NCBI RefSeq assembly: GCF_004000865.1
Contig: NZ_BIMB01000005.1
Coordinates: 186,001-250,000, forward strand
Reading direction: 5' to 3'
Length of the DNA: 64,000 bases
From: Paenibacillus elgii NBRC 100335
Lineage (GTDB): Bacteria > Bacillota > Bacilli > Paenibacillales > NBRC-103111
Each line of letters starts with the position of its first letter. Within the stretch, counting starts at the first letter, position 1. Below the pieces are notes generated by a model. The model searched no databases and was not told the DNA's origin. It worked only from the letters and a program-made list of their open reading frames with translations. Below, in pieces: positions 8,753 to 17,861 of this stretch. Both the position numbers and the translations under genes were made by a program.

Positions 8753-9994
8753 TTACACAAACCCGAGCCGTTCGTACGTTTTTCCAAGCACGCCCGCCGC
8801 ATCGCCTTTGAGCCATTGATCAATGACAGTATAGTACACGGAGCGGAAATCGACCTGGTATTTCAGATCGCCGTTATCGAGATTCGTCAAGCTCGGCATT
8901 ACGCCGTACAGTCCTCCCTTGATTTTGCCGCCGAGGATGAAGACAGGTGCCGCGGTTCCGTGGTCCGTGCCTCCGTTGCCGTTCTCTTTCACCCGTCGAC
9001 CGAATTCCGAAAAAGCCATCGTCGCGACGCGATTCTCAAGACCTTGCGCTTCCAGATCCTCATAGAAGGCGCCGAGCGCTTCGTCCAGTTGCTTTAGCAG
9101 CCGCGCATGCAGCTCTTTCTCCTGAACGTGATCGTCGAAGCCGCCGAGCTGCAAATAAAAGACGCGCGTGCCGGAGTTGCCTGCGAGCATTTTGACGACA
9201 AGCTGAAGGTCTCTGGCAATGGCCGACTTCGGATATTCCACCTTAGCCTGGTATCCGCCCCCAAGCTGGTGCACCGCTTCGACGCTGTCATAAGCGTCCC
9301 GGCCGCGCTCGCAGGTTACGCGGATGACGGTACCTTGCCGCTTCGGGTCGTACATATCGAGGAACGCCTTGGCTAGCCGATTTTGCTCGGTCTTCGGCAT
9401 TTTCGGGTCCAGGAAGGAGTACGTCTCCAGCGACTGGATCACCGGCACATTGACCGTTTCCGCTTGGAACGCCAACCCGCCCGCGCCGCTGCCGATCTGC
9501 AGCGCCTTCAGCGGATTGCCGTTCCGGCTTAACGACGTTGCCGCATACCGGCCGAGCCAGCCGGTGCGTCCCATCTTCTCCGGCTCCGCCGTCTGCCATA
9601 TTTCCATGGAGCGAAAATGGGAATGGTCCGGCTTCGGGTAACCCACGCCCTGGACGATCGCGAGCTTGCCCCTTTGGTACAAACCGTGCAGCCGGGTCAG
9701 ACTCGGGTGCAGCCCGACCTGATTGTCGATAGCCAGCACTTCGCTCTGCGTCAATCTCAGCGTCGGCCGTGCGTCGAAATAGCCGCCCACCCCGTAAGGG
9801 ATAAGCGTATTGAGCCCGTCGTTGCCGCCCGACAGTTGAATGACGACGAGCACGGACGAATCGGAGCCGCCGTTATCCGCCTCTTGCGACCGGAGCGGCG
9901 AGCCGTTCTCGGCGAAGATCATCGGTCCCCCGAGTCCGAGCGTTGCCAGCAGAGCTGTGCCCTTGATTAGAAAATCTCTTCTCGTCAGCTTCAT
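8753..9994 (-). CDS. DUF1501 family protein with Tat-like signal
   Basis: About 413 residues. The ATG at 9994 is preferred because AGGAGG is ten bases upstream; a GTG at 10003 would almost touch the same ribosome site. MKLTRRDFLIKGTALLATLG is a twin-arginine-type signal, so the protein is probably exported folded. The body matches the DUF1501 family, with QLSGGNDGLNTLIPY, HSHFRSMEIWQTA, EFGRRVKENGNGGTDHG and the end segment GKTYERLGFV; the family belongs to the alkaline phosphatase/sulfatase fold. It follows a DUF1800 gene by 14 bases, the usual partner. The molecular function of the pair is unknown. Confidence 0.85.
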   Translation of the reverse strand: MKLTRRDFLIKGTALLATLGLGGPMIFAENGSPLRSQEADNGGSDSSVLVVIQLSGGNDGLNTLIPYGVGGYFDARPTLRLTQSEVLAIDNQVGLHPSLTRLHGLYQRGKLAIVQGVGYPKPDHSHFRSMEIWQTAEPEKMGRTGWLGRYAATSLSRNGNPLKALQIGSGAGGLAFQAETVNVPVIQSLETYSFLDPKMPKTEQNRLAKAFLDMYDPKRQGTVIRVTCERGRDAYDSVEAVHQLGGGYQAKVEYPKSAIARDLQLVVKMLAGNSGTRVFYLQLGGFDDHVQEKELHARLLKQLDEALGAFYEDLEAQGLENRVATMAFSEFGRRVKENGNGGTDHGTAAPVFILGGKIKGGLYGVMPSLTNLDNGDLKYQVDFRSVYYTVIDQWLKGDAAGVLGKTYERLGFV

Positions 9995-10008
9995 CGGCGT
10001 CACCCCTC

Positions 10009-11325
10009 CTATTTCATCTGCGCTTCCGGGCTGATCAGCACAAGCTGGAGCAGGCCCCGCATCCCGTTCGTCTTCTGGGCGGCATGGATGAACGTTTCAT
10101 CCGCATAATTCGCCAGCACCGCAGACGTCTGCTCTCCCAGCTCCCGGACCCCGACGTTCAACCCGAACCGCTTCACCCACTGCTGCGGGGATGCGGAAGC
10201 CTCCAGCATGTAATCCTTCGCGCTAAAGTGGCCCTGGTTCAGCCGCTTGACGGCCGATTCCGCAAACTGGCAGCGCGCGAGCAGGTTGGCGGTTGTTAGC
10301 CAAGCCGTCCCGCCGCGCCAGCCGGCGACATTGGGCGGAAGATACAGCTCCTGTCCCATCTTGCGCAGCGCCTGCGCGTAGCCTCTGGCGATCGGCAGCT
10401 CCAGCGCTTTGGCGATGCCGGCAACGTATTCCGCCGGCGACTTGACCAGACCCCCTCGCAGCTCCGGCGCGTAGAAAGCATCGGAGAGAAAAAGCGACCG
10501 CAGCGTCTCGCCAATGTGGAAGCTTTTCGCGAACACCGCCGCCAGCCCGCTCACCCACTCATCCGACGGCTCGGCCGCCGCGAACCAAGTGAGCAGCTTT
10601 CGCGCTACCCAACGCGGGAGCGCTTGCTGCTCGAACAGCACCTCAACGAAGCCGTCCGCATCGAGAGGGCCGGTATGTCCGAGCACCGTCTTGGTCCCGC
10701 CATCATGCTGCTTGGCGTTGAAGTTGACTTGGTCTGTCTTTTTATCGTAGCTCCATCCGGTCAGCGCCCGCGCCGCTTCCTTCACGTCCTCTTCCGTATA
10801 ATTTCCGATCCCGAGCGTGAACAGCTCCATCGCCTCTCGGGCGTAGTTTTCGTTCGGCTTGCCCTTGCGGCTGTAATTCGTATCCAAATACACCATCATC
10901 GCCGGATCTTTGCCAATCTCCCGCACCAGATCGCGAAAGCTGCCTAGCGCGTGACTGCGCAGCAGCTCGTTCTGCCGCACAATTAACGGCATCTCTCGGA
11001 CCTTCTGGTATGAGGTGGTAAAATGGCCATGCCAGAACAGCGTCATTTTTTCGATTAAAGGAGCTTGCGTGTTGATCATCCGGTACAGCCAATAGGTCTG
11101 CTGATCGACGATCTGCTCTTGGTCCAGCGCTTTGCCGTCAGCGGTGATCCGCCCGATCGGCTCCGGCGAGAACATCCGGCCTGTCAGCGATTCTCCGGCG
11201 ACGAGCCGCCGCACGGTCTCATCCTTCCCGAGCTGGACCGCCGCATTCACTTCGTCCCTCCCGGGAAAAAACGTCGCCCGGCTGAGCAAATGCGCCGCTT
11301 CCTTTTCCGTCCATTCTGCACTCAT
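10009..11325 (-). CDS. DUF1800 family protein
   Basis: About 438 residues from ATG 11325 (GGCGGTG upstream); a GTG at 11334 is an alternative. Recognised by AAHLLSRATFF, MTLFWHGHFTTS, LDTNYSRKGKPNENYAREAMELFTLGIG and LTGWSYDK, all typical of DUF1800. It is transcribed just ahead of the DUF1501 gene and the two form an operon. A -10 like TATAAT lies at 11367-11372. Biochemical role unknown; genes of this pair are often found in organisms that handle complex polymers. Confidence 0.85.
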   Translation of the reverse strand: MSAEWTEKEAAHLLSRATFFPGRDEVNAAVQLGKDETVRRLVAGESLTGRMFSPEPIGRITADGKALDQEQIVDQQTYWLYRMINTQAPLIEKMTLFWHGHFTTSYQKVREMPLIVRQNELLRSHALGSFRDLVREIGKDPAMMVYLDTNYSRKGKPNENYAREAMELFTLGIGNYTEEDVKEAARALTGWSYDKKTDQVNFNAKQHDGGTKTVLGHTGPLDADGFVEVLFEQQALPRWVARKLLTWFAAAEPSDEWVSGLAAVFAKSFHIGETLRSLFLSDAFYAPELRGGLVKSPAEYVAGIAKALELPIARGYAQALRKMGQELYLPPNVAGWRGGTAWLTTANLLARCQFAESAVKRLNQGHFSAKDYMLEASASPQQWVKRFGLNVGVRELGEQTSAVLANYADETFIHAAQKTNGMRGLLQLVLISPEAQMK

Positions 11326-11430
11326 CTGTAGCACCGCCCTGCATGTCTTTATTCCTAATAATTGTTATTATATAGGACAAATGTTACAAAAGTATTTGCC
11401 TGATCATTCCAAATAAGAAAAAGCGCAAAT

Positions 11431-11455
11431 AAAAAAACGCTTCAAATCGAAGCGT
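11431..11455 (-). terminator. Minus-strand terminator-like hairpin between divergent genes
   Basis: ACGCTTC (11437-11443) pairs with GAAGCGT (11449-11455). On the minus strand the stem is followed by seven T (11431-11437). No minus-strand gene lies directly upstream, so it may stop antisense or read-through transcription before the DUF1800 promoter. Confidence 0.6.
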
Positions 11456-11542
11456 CCGTTCGGTACAATATAATGAAGTTTCGAATCCGCTTCGAATGCA
11501 AAGCGACTCGTCGGATTCGGCCGCAGCCAAGAGGTGATTCGC

Positions 11543-12424
11543 ATGCGCTCTGATCTGATCATACGGGAACTGCCCATTGTCAAACAAGTGTTCCCTTATA
11601 AAGTACTGCCGCAAAAAAGTCCTTCCCAGTTTTATTCCCACTATCACGATGACGTGTTCGAGATTCTTCTGGTGCAGCAGGGGAGCGCCGAATTCCGCAT
11701 AGGCGGGCAGCGGCTGACAGCCGTGCCCGGCGATATTTTCCTGATCAACGAGGGAGAAATTCACGAAGGCGGCACGCTGGACGACGGGGCGGAATACTGC
11801 GCGTTTCTGTTCGACCGGACCCGGATCGTTCATTCGCACGTCGCCCAATCGGATTACGCCGCCTCCTTAACCGAGCCGTTGTCCGTACCGGTGCATCTGC
11901 GCCCTGCCGACGCGCATTACGAACCCGTCGCAGCCCTGCTTCATCGCATTGCGGACGAGTACGACCGCAAGGAGACCGGCTTCGAGGTCGTCATCCAATC
12001 GTACATCACCGTGCTGATTACCGTGCTGACCCGTCTCTACGCAAGCCCCGGCCGCAGCGTTCAAGGAGAGGCCGCAGGCAAACGTAAGCTGGAGAAGCTG
12101 AAGGAAGTGCTCACCTTCGTCGAAACACATTACCGGGAAAAATTAACGATCGAGCGCGCCGCGCAAGTGGCCAACATGAGCAGCCATCACTTCTGCCGCG
12201 TATTCCGTGCAGCCGTCGGCAGAACGTTCATGGAATATGTCCACCTGCTGCGCATCAACAAGGCGGAAGAGCTCATCCGCGATACGGACTGGCCCATGAC
12301 GACGATTGCCGAGGAAGTCGGCATTTGCGATGTGAATTATTTCGGGCGGCTATTTCGCAAATACAAGCGCTGCAGTCCGGCCCAGCTCCGCAAACACCGT
12401 TACGCCGGTCAGCCCCCGGGTTGA
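11543..12424 (+). CDS. AraC family transcriptional regulator with cupin sensor domain
   Basis: About 293 residues from ATG 11543, with GAGGTG six bases upstream; the open frame starts slightly earlier at a GTG. Residues ~20-90 form a cupin (HYHDDVFEILLVQQG, VPGDIFLINEGEIHEG), the usual ligand-sensing fold. The last ~100 residues hold two helix-turn-helix motifs of the AraC type: ERAAQVANMSSHHFCRVF and IAEEVGICDVNYFGRLFRKY. It ends with a GC-rich hairpin (12404-12429). Its neighbours suggest it may control the sugar-oxidoreductase operon to its right or the DUF1800/1501 pair to its left; the inducer is probably a sugar. Confidence 0.85.
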   Translation: MRSDLIIRELPIVKQVFPYKVLPQKSPSQFYSHYHDDVFEILLVQQGSAEFRIGGQRLTAVPGDIFLINEGEIHEGGTLDDGAEYCAFLFDRTRIVHSHVAQSDYAASLTEPLSVPVHLRPADAHYEPVAALLHRIADEYDRKETGFEVVIQSYITVLITVLTRLYASPGRSVQGEAAGKRKLEKLKEVLTFVETHYREKLTIERAAQVANMSSHHFCRVFRAAVGRTFMEYVHLLRINKAEELIRDTDWPMTTIAEEVGICDVNYFGRLFRKYKRCSPAQLRKHRYAGQPPG

Positions 12425-12453
12425 CCGGCCTAAGCCTTCCGCTTTCCCCTATG

Positions 12454-13527
12454 TCACGATAAACGAAACTGCTCCAAGTCAGCGATATAGCCGGGAATAC
12501 GCTCCTCCACCGCAGCTTTGTCGCCATAGCGCAGCATTGCTTCCTCCGTCATCTCGCGCTCCAGCAGCCCGATATGGTCGCAGGTCAGGTCCAGCAGCAT
12601 CAGATATTGTTCCACGCGCAGCGCGTAGACCATCTCAGGATCGCCTTGCGCATACCCTTCGAGAACCCCGTCGGCGAACGCCCCGAGTAAAGGCCGGTAC
12701 CGGTCGAACCGGTGACGCTCATACCGCGGAGAGCGGTGAAACGACGGAAACAACGTGTTGAAATTGTTCAACACGTTGCCGGTAAACGCGAAGCCGTCAT
12801 AGACGATCGGCACCGGGTCGATTAAGCGAACCCCCGCTTCGCAAATAATGAGGTTTTCCGGCGAGACATCCCGGTTCGTCAAGCTTAATCTAGGCGTACG
12901 CCGCAAGCGGAACGGGACGATTTCTTCCAGCATTCGCTTCACGTCCACAGCTTCAATGCCATATCCCGCACGCTCCAGCCGTTCCCACGAGCCCAGATAA
13001 CCCTCCGTATCCTCTACCCAATACGCGCGAAAATCCTGCTGATGATCGCCGGCCAATTTTCCGGCCTTCCAGTCCAGAAACCCGAATCCTTCCAGCTCAA
13101 CGCTCACCTGATCCATATTCCGGAAAAATCGTCCGCACTGCGCTCCCCACCGGGCCGCTTCGGCTTCGTTCGCTGCTGCGAGCGACATGACGGGCCCGCT
13201 GTAGGTTTCGATCGTAAAGCTAAGCTCCGGACTTACATAATATGTATAATACTGAGGGCAAATGCCCTCGCTCACCCCGTTCGCCAACCGGTAGTATAAT
13301 CCTCGGCCGCCATATTCGGCTCTCAGCTCCCGTTCGTTATACACAAACGGCTTCCCGTAGGAAAAAGGCTTCGGAAACCGCACCACCAAAGGTCCGGTTT
13401 CCGTCGTAGAGATCAGGTAAGCCTCATGCCATGCACCTTCCGCCAAATACGAGACCTGCAGCCCGTTTTTTCCGAGTCCGGCCAGTTGAAGCGCAGCTTC
13501 GATTCTTGCCTTGATTCCTACTTCCAC
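12454..13527 (-). CDS. Aminoglycoside phosphotransferase-like (APH/choline kinase fold) small-molecule kinase
   Basis: About 357 residues from GTG 13527, with AAGGAGAGG six bases upstream. The open frame extends far upstream into the previous gene, but that part is an out-of-frame shadow of the oxidoreductase. SLTNRDVSPENLIICEAG is the catalytic loop (NRD in place of HxD, with Asn downstream) and VRLIDPVPIVYDG the metal-binding DxD-like region of the APH fold. The N-lobe has VVRFPKP with a candidate ATP-binding Lys. It is the last gene of an operon with two Gfo/Idh/MocA oxidoreductases (14-base gap), so a sugar or polyol is a more likely substrate than an antibiotic. Confidence 0.7.
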   Translation of the reverse strand: MEVGIKARIEAALQLAGLGKNGLQVSYLAEGAWHEAYLISTTETGPLVVRFPKPFSYGKPFVYNERELRAEYGGRGLYYRLANGVSEGICPQYYTYYVSPELSFTIETYSGPVMSLAAANEAEAARWGAQCGRFFRNMDQVSVELEGFGFLDWKAGKLAGDHQQDFRAYWVEDTEGYLGSWERLERAGYGIEAVDVKRMLEEIVPFRLRRTPRLSLTNRDVSPENLIICEAGVRLIDPVPIVYDGFAFTGNVLNNFNTLFPSFHRSPRYERHRFDRYRPLLGAFADGVLEGYAQGDPEMVYALRVEQYLMLLDLTCDHIGLLEREMTEEAMLRYGDKAAVEERIPGYIADLEQFRLS

Positions 13528-13541
13528 TTTAGTTCCTCTCC

Positions 13542-14525
13542 TTACAGCCGGACCGGCTGCCCTTGCGCTGCGGATTCGTAGGCGGCAAGGGCAACGGCCG
13601 CGGCTTTCATCCCGTCTTCGCCCGTAATCGGGACCGGCTTGCCGTGACGCAGCGCCTCCACGAACGATTGCACCAAATACTCGTCCATATTGTCTCCCCA
13701 ATAGCTCCACTCGCCTTTGCCTGCCTGAACGCTGTACACATCGTTTTTCTGGGCAAACGCATCGACGGAGAGCACTCCGCGCGTACCGACGATTTCCATC
13801 GTCACATCCCCCCACGTCGGGAAGCTCCGGTTGCGCGACCAGCTTGGGTCCAGAACGGCGAAAACGCCGTTATCGAACTTGACGTGCACCATACCGGCAT
13901 CGTCGATATTTTGCTCCTGAAACACCGTCGTCGCATAGGCGTATACTTCCTGCACTTCCGCACCGAGAAACCAATGCATCAAGTCCATGACATGCACCGT
14001 ATGGTCCAGCACTGCGCCACCGCCGGACAGCGCCTTATCGGCGAACCATCCGCCCGGAAAGCTGCCGCGGTTCGTGCCCTTGATCGCCACGATCTCACCG
14101 ATCTCGCCGCGCTCGACCGCTTGCTTCGCTTGCATCACCGCAGGCAAATAGCGGCATGGAAAGGCGGTCATCAGTTGCACGCCGTTTTCCTTGCAGGCGG
14201 CAATCATCTCTTCCATCTCCCGCTTGGAGATGCCCAGCGGCTTCTCGCACAGGACGTGCTTCCCGGCTTGCGCCGCAGCGATGGTCAGTTCGGCATGCCG
14301 GACATTCTCCGAGCAGATGACGACGGCATCGAGATCCTTCGAAAGCAGCTCCCGGTAATCTTCAAAATAAGGGATACCGTGCTTCTCCGCCACGGCCTCC
14401 ACGCGGGATTTCACTTCGTCTGCGATTCCTGCCACTTCGACCTCCGGCATGGAAACGAGCGAGTTCAAGTAGCTGAACGCATGACCGTGCGCGAAGCTGA
14501 TCATTCCTATTTTTAATTTGTTCAT
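13542..14525 (-). CDS. Gfo/Idh/MocA family NAD(P)-dependent oxidoreductase
   Basis: About 327 residues from ATG 14525 with GAGGAGG nine bases upstream. The N-terminal Rossmann domain begins KIGMISFAHGHAFSYLNSL (a variant of the GxGxxG loop). HVLCEKPLGISKREMEEMI contains the conserved EKP motif, with its catalytic-type Lys. The C-terminal alpha/beta domain has DHTVHVMDLMHWFLGAEV, with the His expected near the substrate. These enzymes oxidise sugars or inositols. It lies between a paralogue and a kinase in one operon, which suggests a carbohydrate catabolic pathway; the substrate is not predictable. Confidence 0.85.
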   Translation of the reverse strand: MNKLKIGMISFAHGHAFSYLNSLVSMPEVEVAGIADEVKSRVEAVAEKHGIPYFEDYRELLSKDLDAVVICSENVRHAELTIAAAQAGKHVLCEKPLGISKREMEEMIAACKENGVQLMTAFPCRYLPAVMQAKQAVERGEIGEIVAIKGTNRGSFPGGWFADKALSGGGAVLDHTVHVMDLMHWFLGAEVQEVYAYATTVFQEQNIDDAGMVHVKFDNGVFAVLDPSWSRNRSFPTWGDVTMEIVGTRGVLSVDAFAQKNDVYSVQAGKGEWSYWGDNMDEYLVQSFVEALRHGKPVPITGEDGMKAAAVALAAYESAAQGQPVRL

Positions 14526-14549
14526 CGTAGCGTTCCTCCTCACGTGGAA

Positions 14550-15527
14550 TTAGAGATGCACGGCAGCGCCCGTTTTAGCGGATTCAATGGCGGCAAGCGC
14601 AATTTCAACCGCCTTGTACGCATCGTTCGGCGTCACGATCGACTCGCAGTTTTCGCGGATGCACCGGACGAAATGGCGCAACTCGTAATAATACGGATCG
14701 TGATAGCCCGGGCTGCCCGGCACTTCCACGGCGGCAGGGCCGTCCTGGCCCTCGGACGTCCGGACCATTTGCAGCGACTGCGCCTCCAGGCTGCTGTTGC
14801 GCACAATGCCATCCGCTCCGGCGATTTCCGCCTTTGTATGGAACGGTCCGGGATACCCCCAGAACGCTTCCAGATTGGCGACGGCCCCTTGCTCGAACAC
14901 AAGCGTCGCCAGCGCATAATCCATCTCTTGATCGCGCCGGTTAAGCGCATACACGGACTTCACTTCGCCGAGCGCCCAGCGCATAAAGTCGATATCGTGA
15001 ACCATCAGGTCGAGGATCACGCCGCCGCTTTGCTCGAAATTGCCGAACCATTCTTTCACCTTGGCCGGATGGCTGCCGGACCGTTTCGCATGCGCTACCC
15101 CGAGCTTGCCCAATTCTCCGGCCTCGACCTTCCGTTTGATGTCGGCATACTCCGGGAAGAAGCGGACGACATGGCCGACGAACAAACGGACGCCCGCCTG
15201 CTCGCAGGAGCGGATCATCTCCGCCGCATCCTCCAGCGTCAAAGCCATCGGCTTCTCGCACACGACATGCGCGCCAAGCGCCGCCGTTTTCACCGTATAT
15301 TCTTTATGTAAATAAGTAGGCAGCGCAATGCTGACCAGATCGGGCTTAACGGCGGACATCATTTCTTCATAAGAAGCAAAAGCGCGGCAATTCGTTTCAT
15401 CCGCCAACCGCTCGGCAAGATGAACCACGATATCGCATACTCCGACCAGCTCAACTTCAGGCATGGACGCATAATGGATAGCGTGAATCCGCCCCATTCC
15501 CCCGCAACCAACGACGACGACTTTCAT
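14550..15527 (-). CDS. Gfo/Idh/MocA family NAD(P)-dependent oxidoreductase (operon leader)
   Basis: 325 residues from ATG 15527 with AAGGAGGG upstream. MKVVVVGCGGMGRIHAIHYA is a classical Rossmann nucleotide-binding start, VVCEKPMALTLEDAAEMI holds the EKP motif, and LDLMVHDIDFMRWALGEVK is the substrate-side helix with His. A TATAAT element (15574-15579) lies upstream. It is the first gene of a three-gene operon with a second oxidoreductase and an APH-fold kinase. The two oxidoreductases are clearly different paralogues, which is common in inositol or rare-sugar catabolism. Confidence 0.85.
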   Translation of the reverse strand: MKVVVVGCGGMGRIHAIHYASMPEVELVGVCDIVVHLAERLADETNCRAFASYEEMMSAVKPDLVSIALPTYLHKEYTVKTAALGAHVVCEKPMALTLEDAAEMIRSCEQAGVRLFVGHVVRFFPEYADIKRKVEAGELGKLGVAHAKRSGSHPAKVKEWFGNFEQSGGVILDLMVHDIDFMRWALGEVKSVYALNRRDQEMDYALATLVFEQGAVANLEAFWGYPGPFHTKAEIAGADGIVRNSSLEAQSLQMVRTSEGQDGPAAVEVPGSPGYHDPYYYELRHFVRCIRENCESIVTPNDAYKAVEIALAAIESAKTGAAVHL

Positions 15528-15674
15528 GAATAACCCTCCTTGACGGTATTCCGAAGCTGTTCGGATGCTTCCGATTATACCCTACGGGAAGGGTGCCGTC
15601 TCGGCATGGAATTGCTCATTTTTAGCACGATATTGATCGTTTCTCTCAAAACGGCGAAAGAACGGGTCAAAAGC

Positions 15675-17093
15675 TTAAGGCTTCGTTCTTATATACGTCG
15701 GCGGGTGAACCTTGTCGATCAGCAGCAAACCGTCGAATTGTTCCCGTGGAATCATACTTTCCGGCATCATCCCCCAATCGAGCGAGACGCGGGGCTGGAA
15801 CATCCATGAGGTGCCCTTCTTGTTTTTCCAATATTTCATGTCGACAAACGTATACGGATGTCCGGCTTGCTTCAAAATGTGCTCCATGCTGCCGGGCTCG
15901 TGCGTACCGATCTTGTACGCTTGTCCCATATTGTTGGCGGCCTCACCTTCATACATGTACAGGCCGATCACATAGCTTTGCTTCTTCAGCCTGTCGGGCA
16001 TGAGCTCACCCATGAGCTTTACTCCGGAGTATGGAGAGTTCATGACCTGCGAATTGTTTTTGCGGATGTGGTCGTTATGCCCCCAGACGATGATTTTCTT
16101 GTTCGGGTATATATGATCTGCGAGCCAAGTCAAATTGTCTGCCATCATTTCGTCGCGAATGCGCATCGTTTGCAGAAAAGGCTCGTAATCCCCTTGCTCC
16201 GTAGCGGTGTTGCTGCGAATAACGGCCTCCGTGTACTCGTTCACAACACGAATCCGGTCGTCCATGACCCGCTGCGTCATTTCGAGTAAATGGCTGTTTT
16301 TCGGATACTGCGCTTGCAGCTCGGCCGCATGGTTCCCCAGAAAAGCTTTCATGTCCTCATACGTCTTGAGCAGTTGAGGCTTCGCTTGGGCGTAAGCGGC
16401 GGCATCCTTGCTCTCGCTCCAGTCGGCAAGCTCTTCCTCGGCTTTGACAAACGCATCGGCCAGCCCGGCATCCTTCGTTCCGATCCATTCCTTCATAAAC
16501 GAAGCGTAAGGGAATTGAATCTGCATATCAAAGCCGCTGACCGCAAGCGGACGCTCCGTAGCCGTGCTTTGCTTAATATAGTCGAATAAAGGCAGCGTCT
16601 CCTTGCTCCACCATACCCCAAAGATCGCATCCTTCATCAGCTCTTCCGGCGTGCGGGCCTCGACTCGGGCATAAGCGCCTGCCGCATTCCCCATCCCCGA
16701 TTCAAAGGCGATCACCTCAAAGCCTAGCTCCTCGTGCAAATATTGAATCAGCCTGGTTTTCACCTGATTGTACTCCGCGACGCCGTGGGAATTTTCCCCC
16801 AAATAAACGATCCGCTTATCCATCAATAAAGGCTTTAGAAAGGCTAAATCTTTCAATTGCCCTTTCTCAATCGAACCGTTCGATACCGTTTCCGGCTCAA
16901 TCGATTCGAGCGCGTACGCATGAGACTTCACCCAATTCCCCCACGCGAGATTATAGTCTTCTACCGAGCCCCTAAGCGGAGCTTTCGCTTCCGTCGTTTC
17001 CTTGACTTCGGCATACGCTGCCTGAGGAATCAGGCAGGCGGCTGCCACCGCAGCAATAACGGCTTGCTTCATTGTCCATTTCAGCTTGTGCAT
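15675..17093 (-). CDS. Erythromycin esterase family protein, secreted
   Basis: 472 residues from ATG 17093 with AGAAGGAG upstream. The signal peptide runs through MKQAVIAAVAAACLIPQAAYA. VYLGENSHGVAEYNQVKTRL and FEVIAFESGMGNAAGAYARVE are the Glu/His active-site signatures of the erythromycin esterase (EreA/B) fold, and IIVWGHNDHIRKN contains the other catalytic histidines. Classical Ere enzymes are cytoplasmic and open the macrolide lactone; many secreted relatives have no tested function. Whether this one confers macrolide resistance cannot be told from sequence. It stands alone, with an ArsR operon diverging from it. Confidence 0.85.
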   Translation of the reverse strand: MHKLKWTMKQAVIAAVAAACLIPQAAYAEVKETTEAKAPLRGSVEDYNLAWGNWVKSHAYALESIEPETVSNGSIEKGQLKDLAFLKPLLMDKRIVYLGENSHGVAEYNQVKTRLIQYLHEELGFEVIAFESGMGNAAGAYARVEARTPEELMKDAIFGVWWSKETLPLFDYIKQSTATERPLAVSGFDMQIQFPYASFMKEWIGTKDAGLADAFVKAEEELADWSESKDAAAYAQAKPQLLKTYEDMKAFLGNHAAELQAQYPKNSHLLEMTQRVMDDRIRVVNEYTEAVIRSNTATEQGDYEPFLQTMRIRDEMMADNLTWLADHIYPNKKIIVWGHNDHIRKNNSQVMNSPYSGVKLMGELMPDRLKKQSYVIGLYMYEGEAANNMGQAYKIGTHEPGSMEHILKQAGHPYTFVDMKYWKNKKGTSWMFQPRVSLDWGMMPESMIPREQFDGLLLIDKVHPPTYIRTKP

Positions 17094-17228
17094 CTTCGTT
17101 CTCCTTCTGTCCGGTACATTGTTGTAGAAACCGCCATTCGCCCTATGCGGTCACCCGGCTTCCATCCTATCAACCATAGGTTAAATTCGGAGAACGATTT
17201 TGTTTAAATTTTGGTTAAAAACTTATGC

Positions 17229-17264
17229 AAAAAAAGAAGCGCCTGCCTGGGGCAAGAAGCTTCT
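17229..17264 (-). terminator. Minus-strand terminator-like hairpin in a divergent intergenic region
   Basis: AGAAGC (17235-17240) pairs with GCTTCT (17259-17264), with an inner GCC/GGC pair and a minus-strand run of seven T (17229-17235). The rest of 17094-17377 is AT-rich and I see no gene in it; a 72-codon frame at 17200-17418 has no ribosome site and is rejected. Confidence 0.5.
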
Positions 17265-17377
17265 CCAAAGTATTGATAAAGCGGGGGTTTACAAAAATAA
17301 TTCAATGGTTTTGGACCTGTTCATTCCTTCCTTCACTATACAATCTCACCTAAAATTTTTATGGGGAGTTCATTTTA

Positions 17378-17415
17378 AATATTCCTTGACACGAATATTC
17401 CCATTCAGGTATATT
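17378..17415 (+). promoter_or_regulatory. Promoter with ArsR-type operator
   Basis: TTGACA (17386-17391), 18-base spacer, TATATT (17410-17415). A perfect inverted repeat AATATTC (17378-17384) - 8 bases - GAATATT (17393-17399) brackets the -35 box, as expected for an ArsR/SmtB autorepressor site. Confidence 0.65.
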
Positions 17416-17495
17416 TGAATCACAGAATGAAAATTACCCTGAATAACGGAGAAGATTAAACAAGAAACTGTTACTACAGAGGTGAGCAGCATGTC

Positions 17496-17834
17496 ATGCA
17501 TAAGTCCGTAATGGACATAACGACGCTGAGCGCTTTAGCTGAACCGAATCGTATGAATATCGTTCAATTGTTGCGCGACGGTCCTTTGACCGTTGGCGAA
17601 ATCGCCGATCGGCTAGGGCTTCGCCAACCGCAAGCGTCGAAGCATTTAAAAGTGCTTAGCGATAGCGGGATTGTGGAAGTACGCGTTGATGCGAATCGTC
17701 GGATCTACAAGCTCCGGTCCGAGCCCTTCCAAGCGATGGATTATTGGGTGCAGTCCTTCCGGCACATTATGGAAGATCGCTTTGATAACTTGGACAATTA
17801 CTTGCGTGAACTGCAGAATAAGGAAAAACCATAA
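17496..17834 (+). CDS. ArsR family winged-helix transcriptional regulator
   Basis: 112 residues from ATG 17496 (GAGGTGA about ten bases upstream; an internal ATG at 17511 is possible). LSALAEPNRMNIVQLLRDGP then LTVGEIADRLGLRQPQASKHLKVLSDSGIV is the winged-helix motif of ArsR proteins, and DANRRIYKL is the wing. No CxCxxC metal site is present. With the AHSA1/SRPBCC gene next in line this is the common ArsR-SRPBCC pairing, in which the regulator represses its own operon. The palindrome over its promoter is the likely operator. Confidence 0.85.
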   Translation: MHKSVMDITTLSALAEPNRMNIVQLLRDGPLTVGEIADRLGLRQPQASKHLKVLSDSGIVEVRVDANRRIYKLRSEPFQAMDYWVQSFRHIMEDRFDNLDNYLRELQNKEKP

Positions 17835-17861
17835 CATCATTTAATTAGGAGGAGCAATTCC

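Noticed and set aside
12454-13815. Full 453-codon reading of the kinase gene
   Set aside because: The first 96 codons are an out-of-frame, Arg-rich shadow of the upstream oxidoreductase; the GTG at 13527 has a clear ribosome site.
17200-17418. 72-codon plus-strand ORF
   Set aside because: No ribosome site; overlaps a terminator hairpin and the ArsR operator/promoter.
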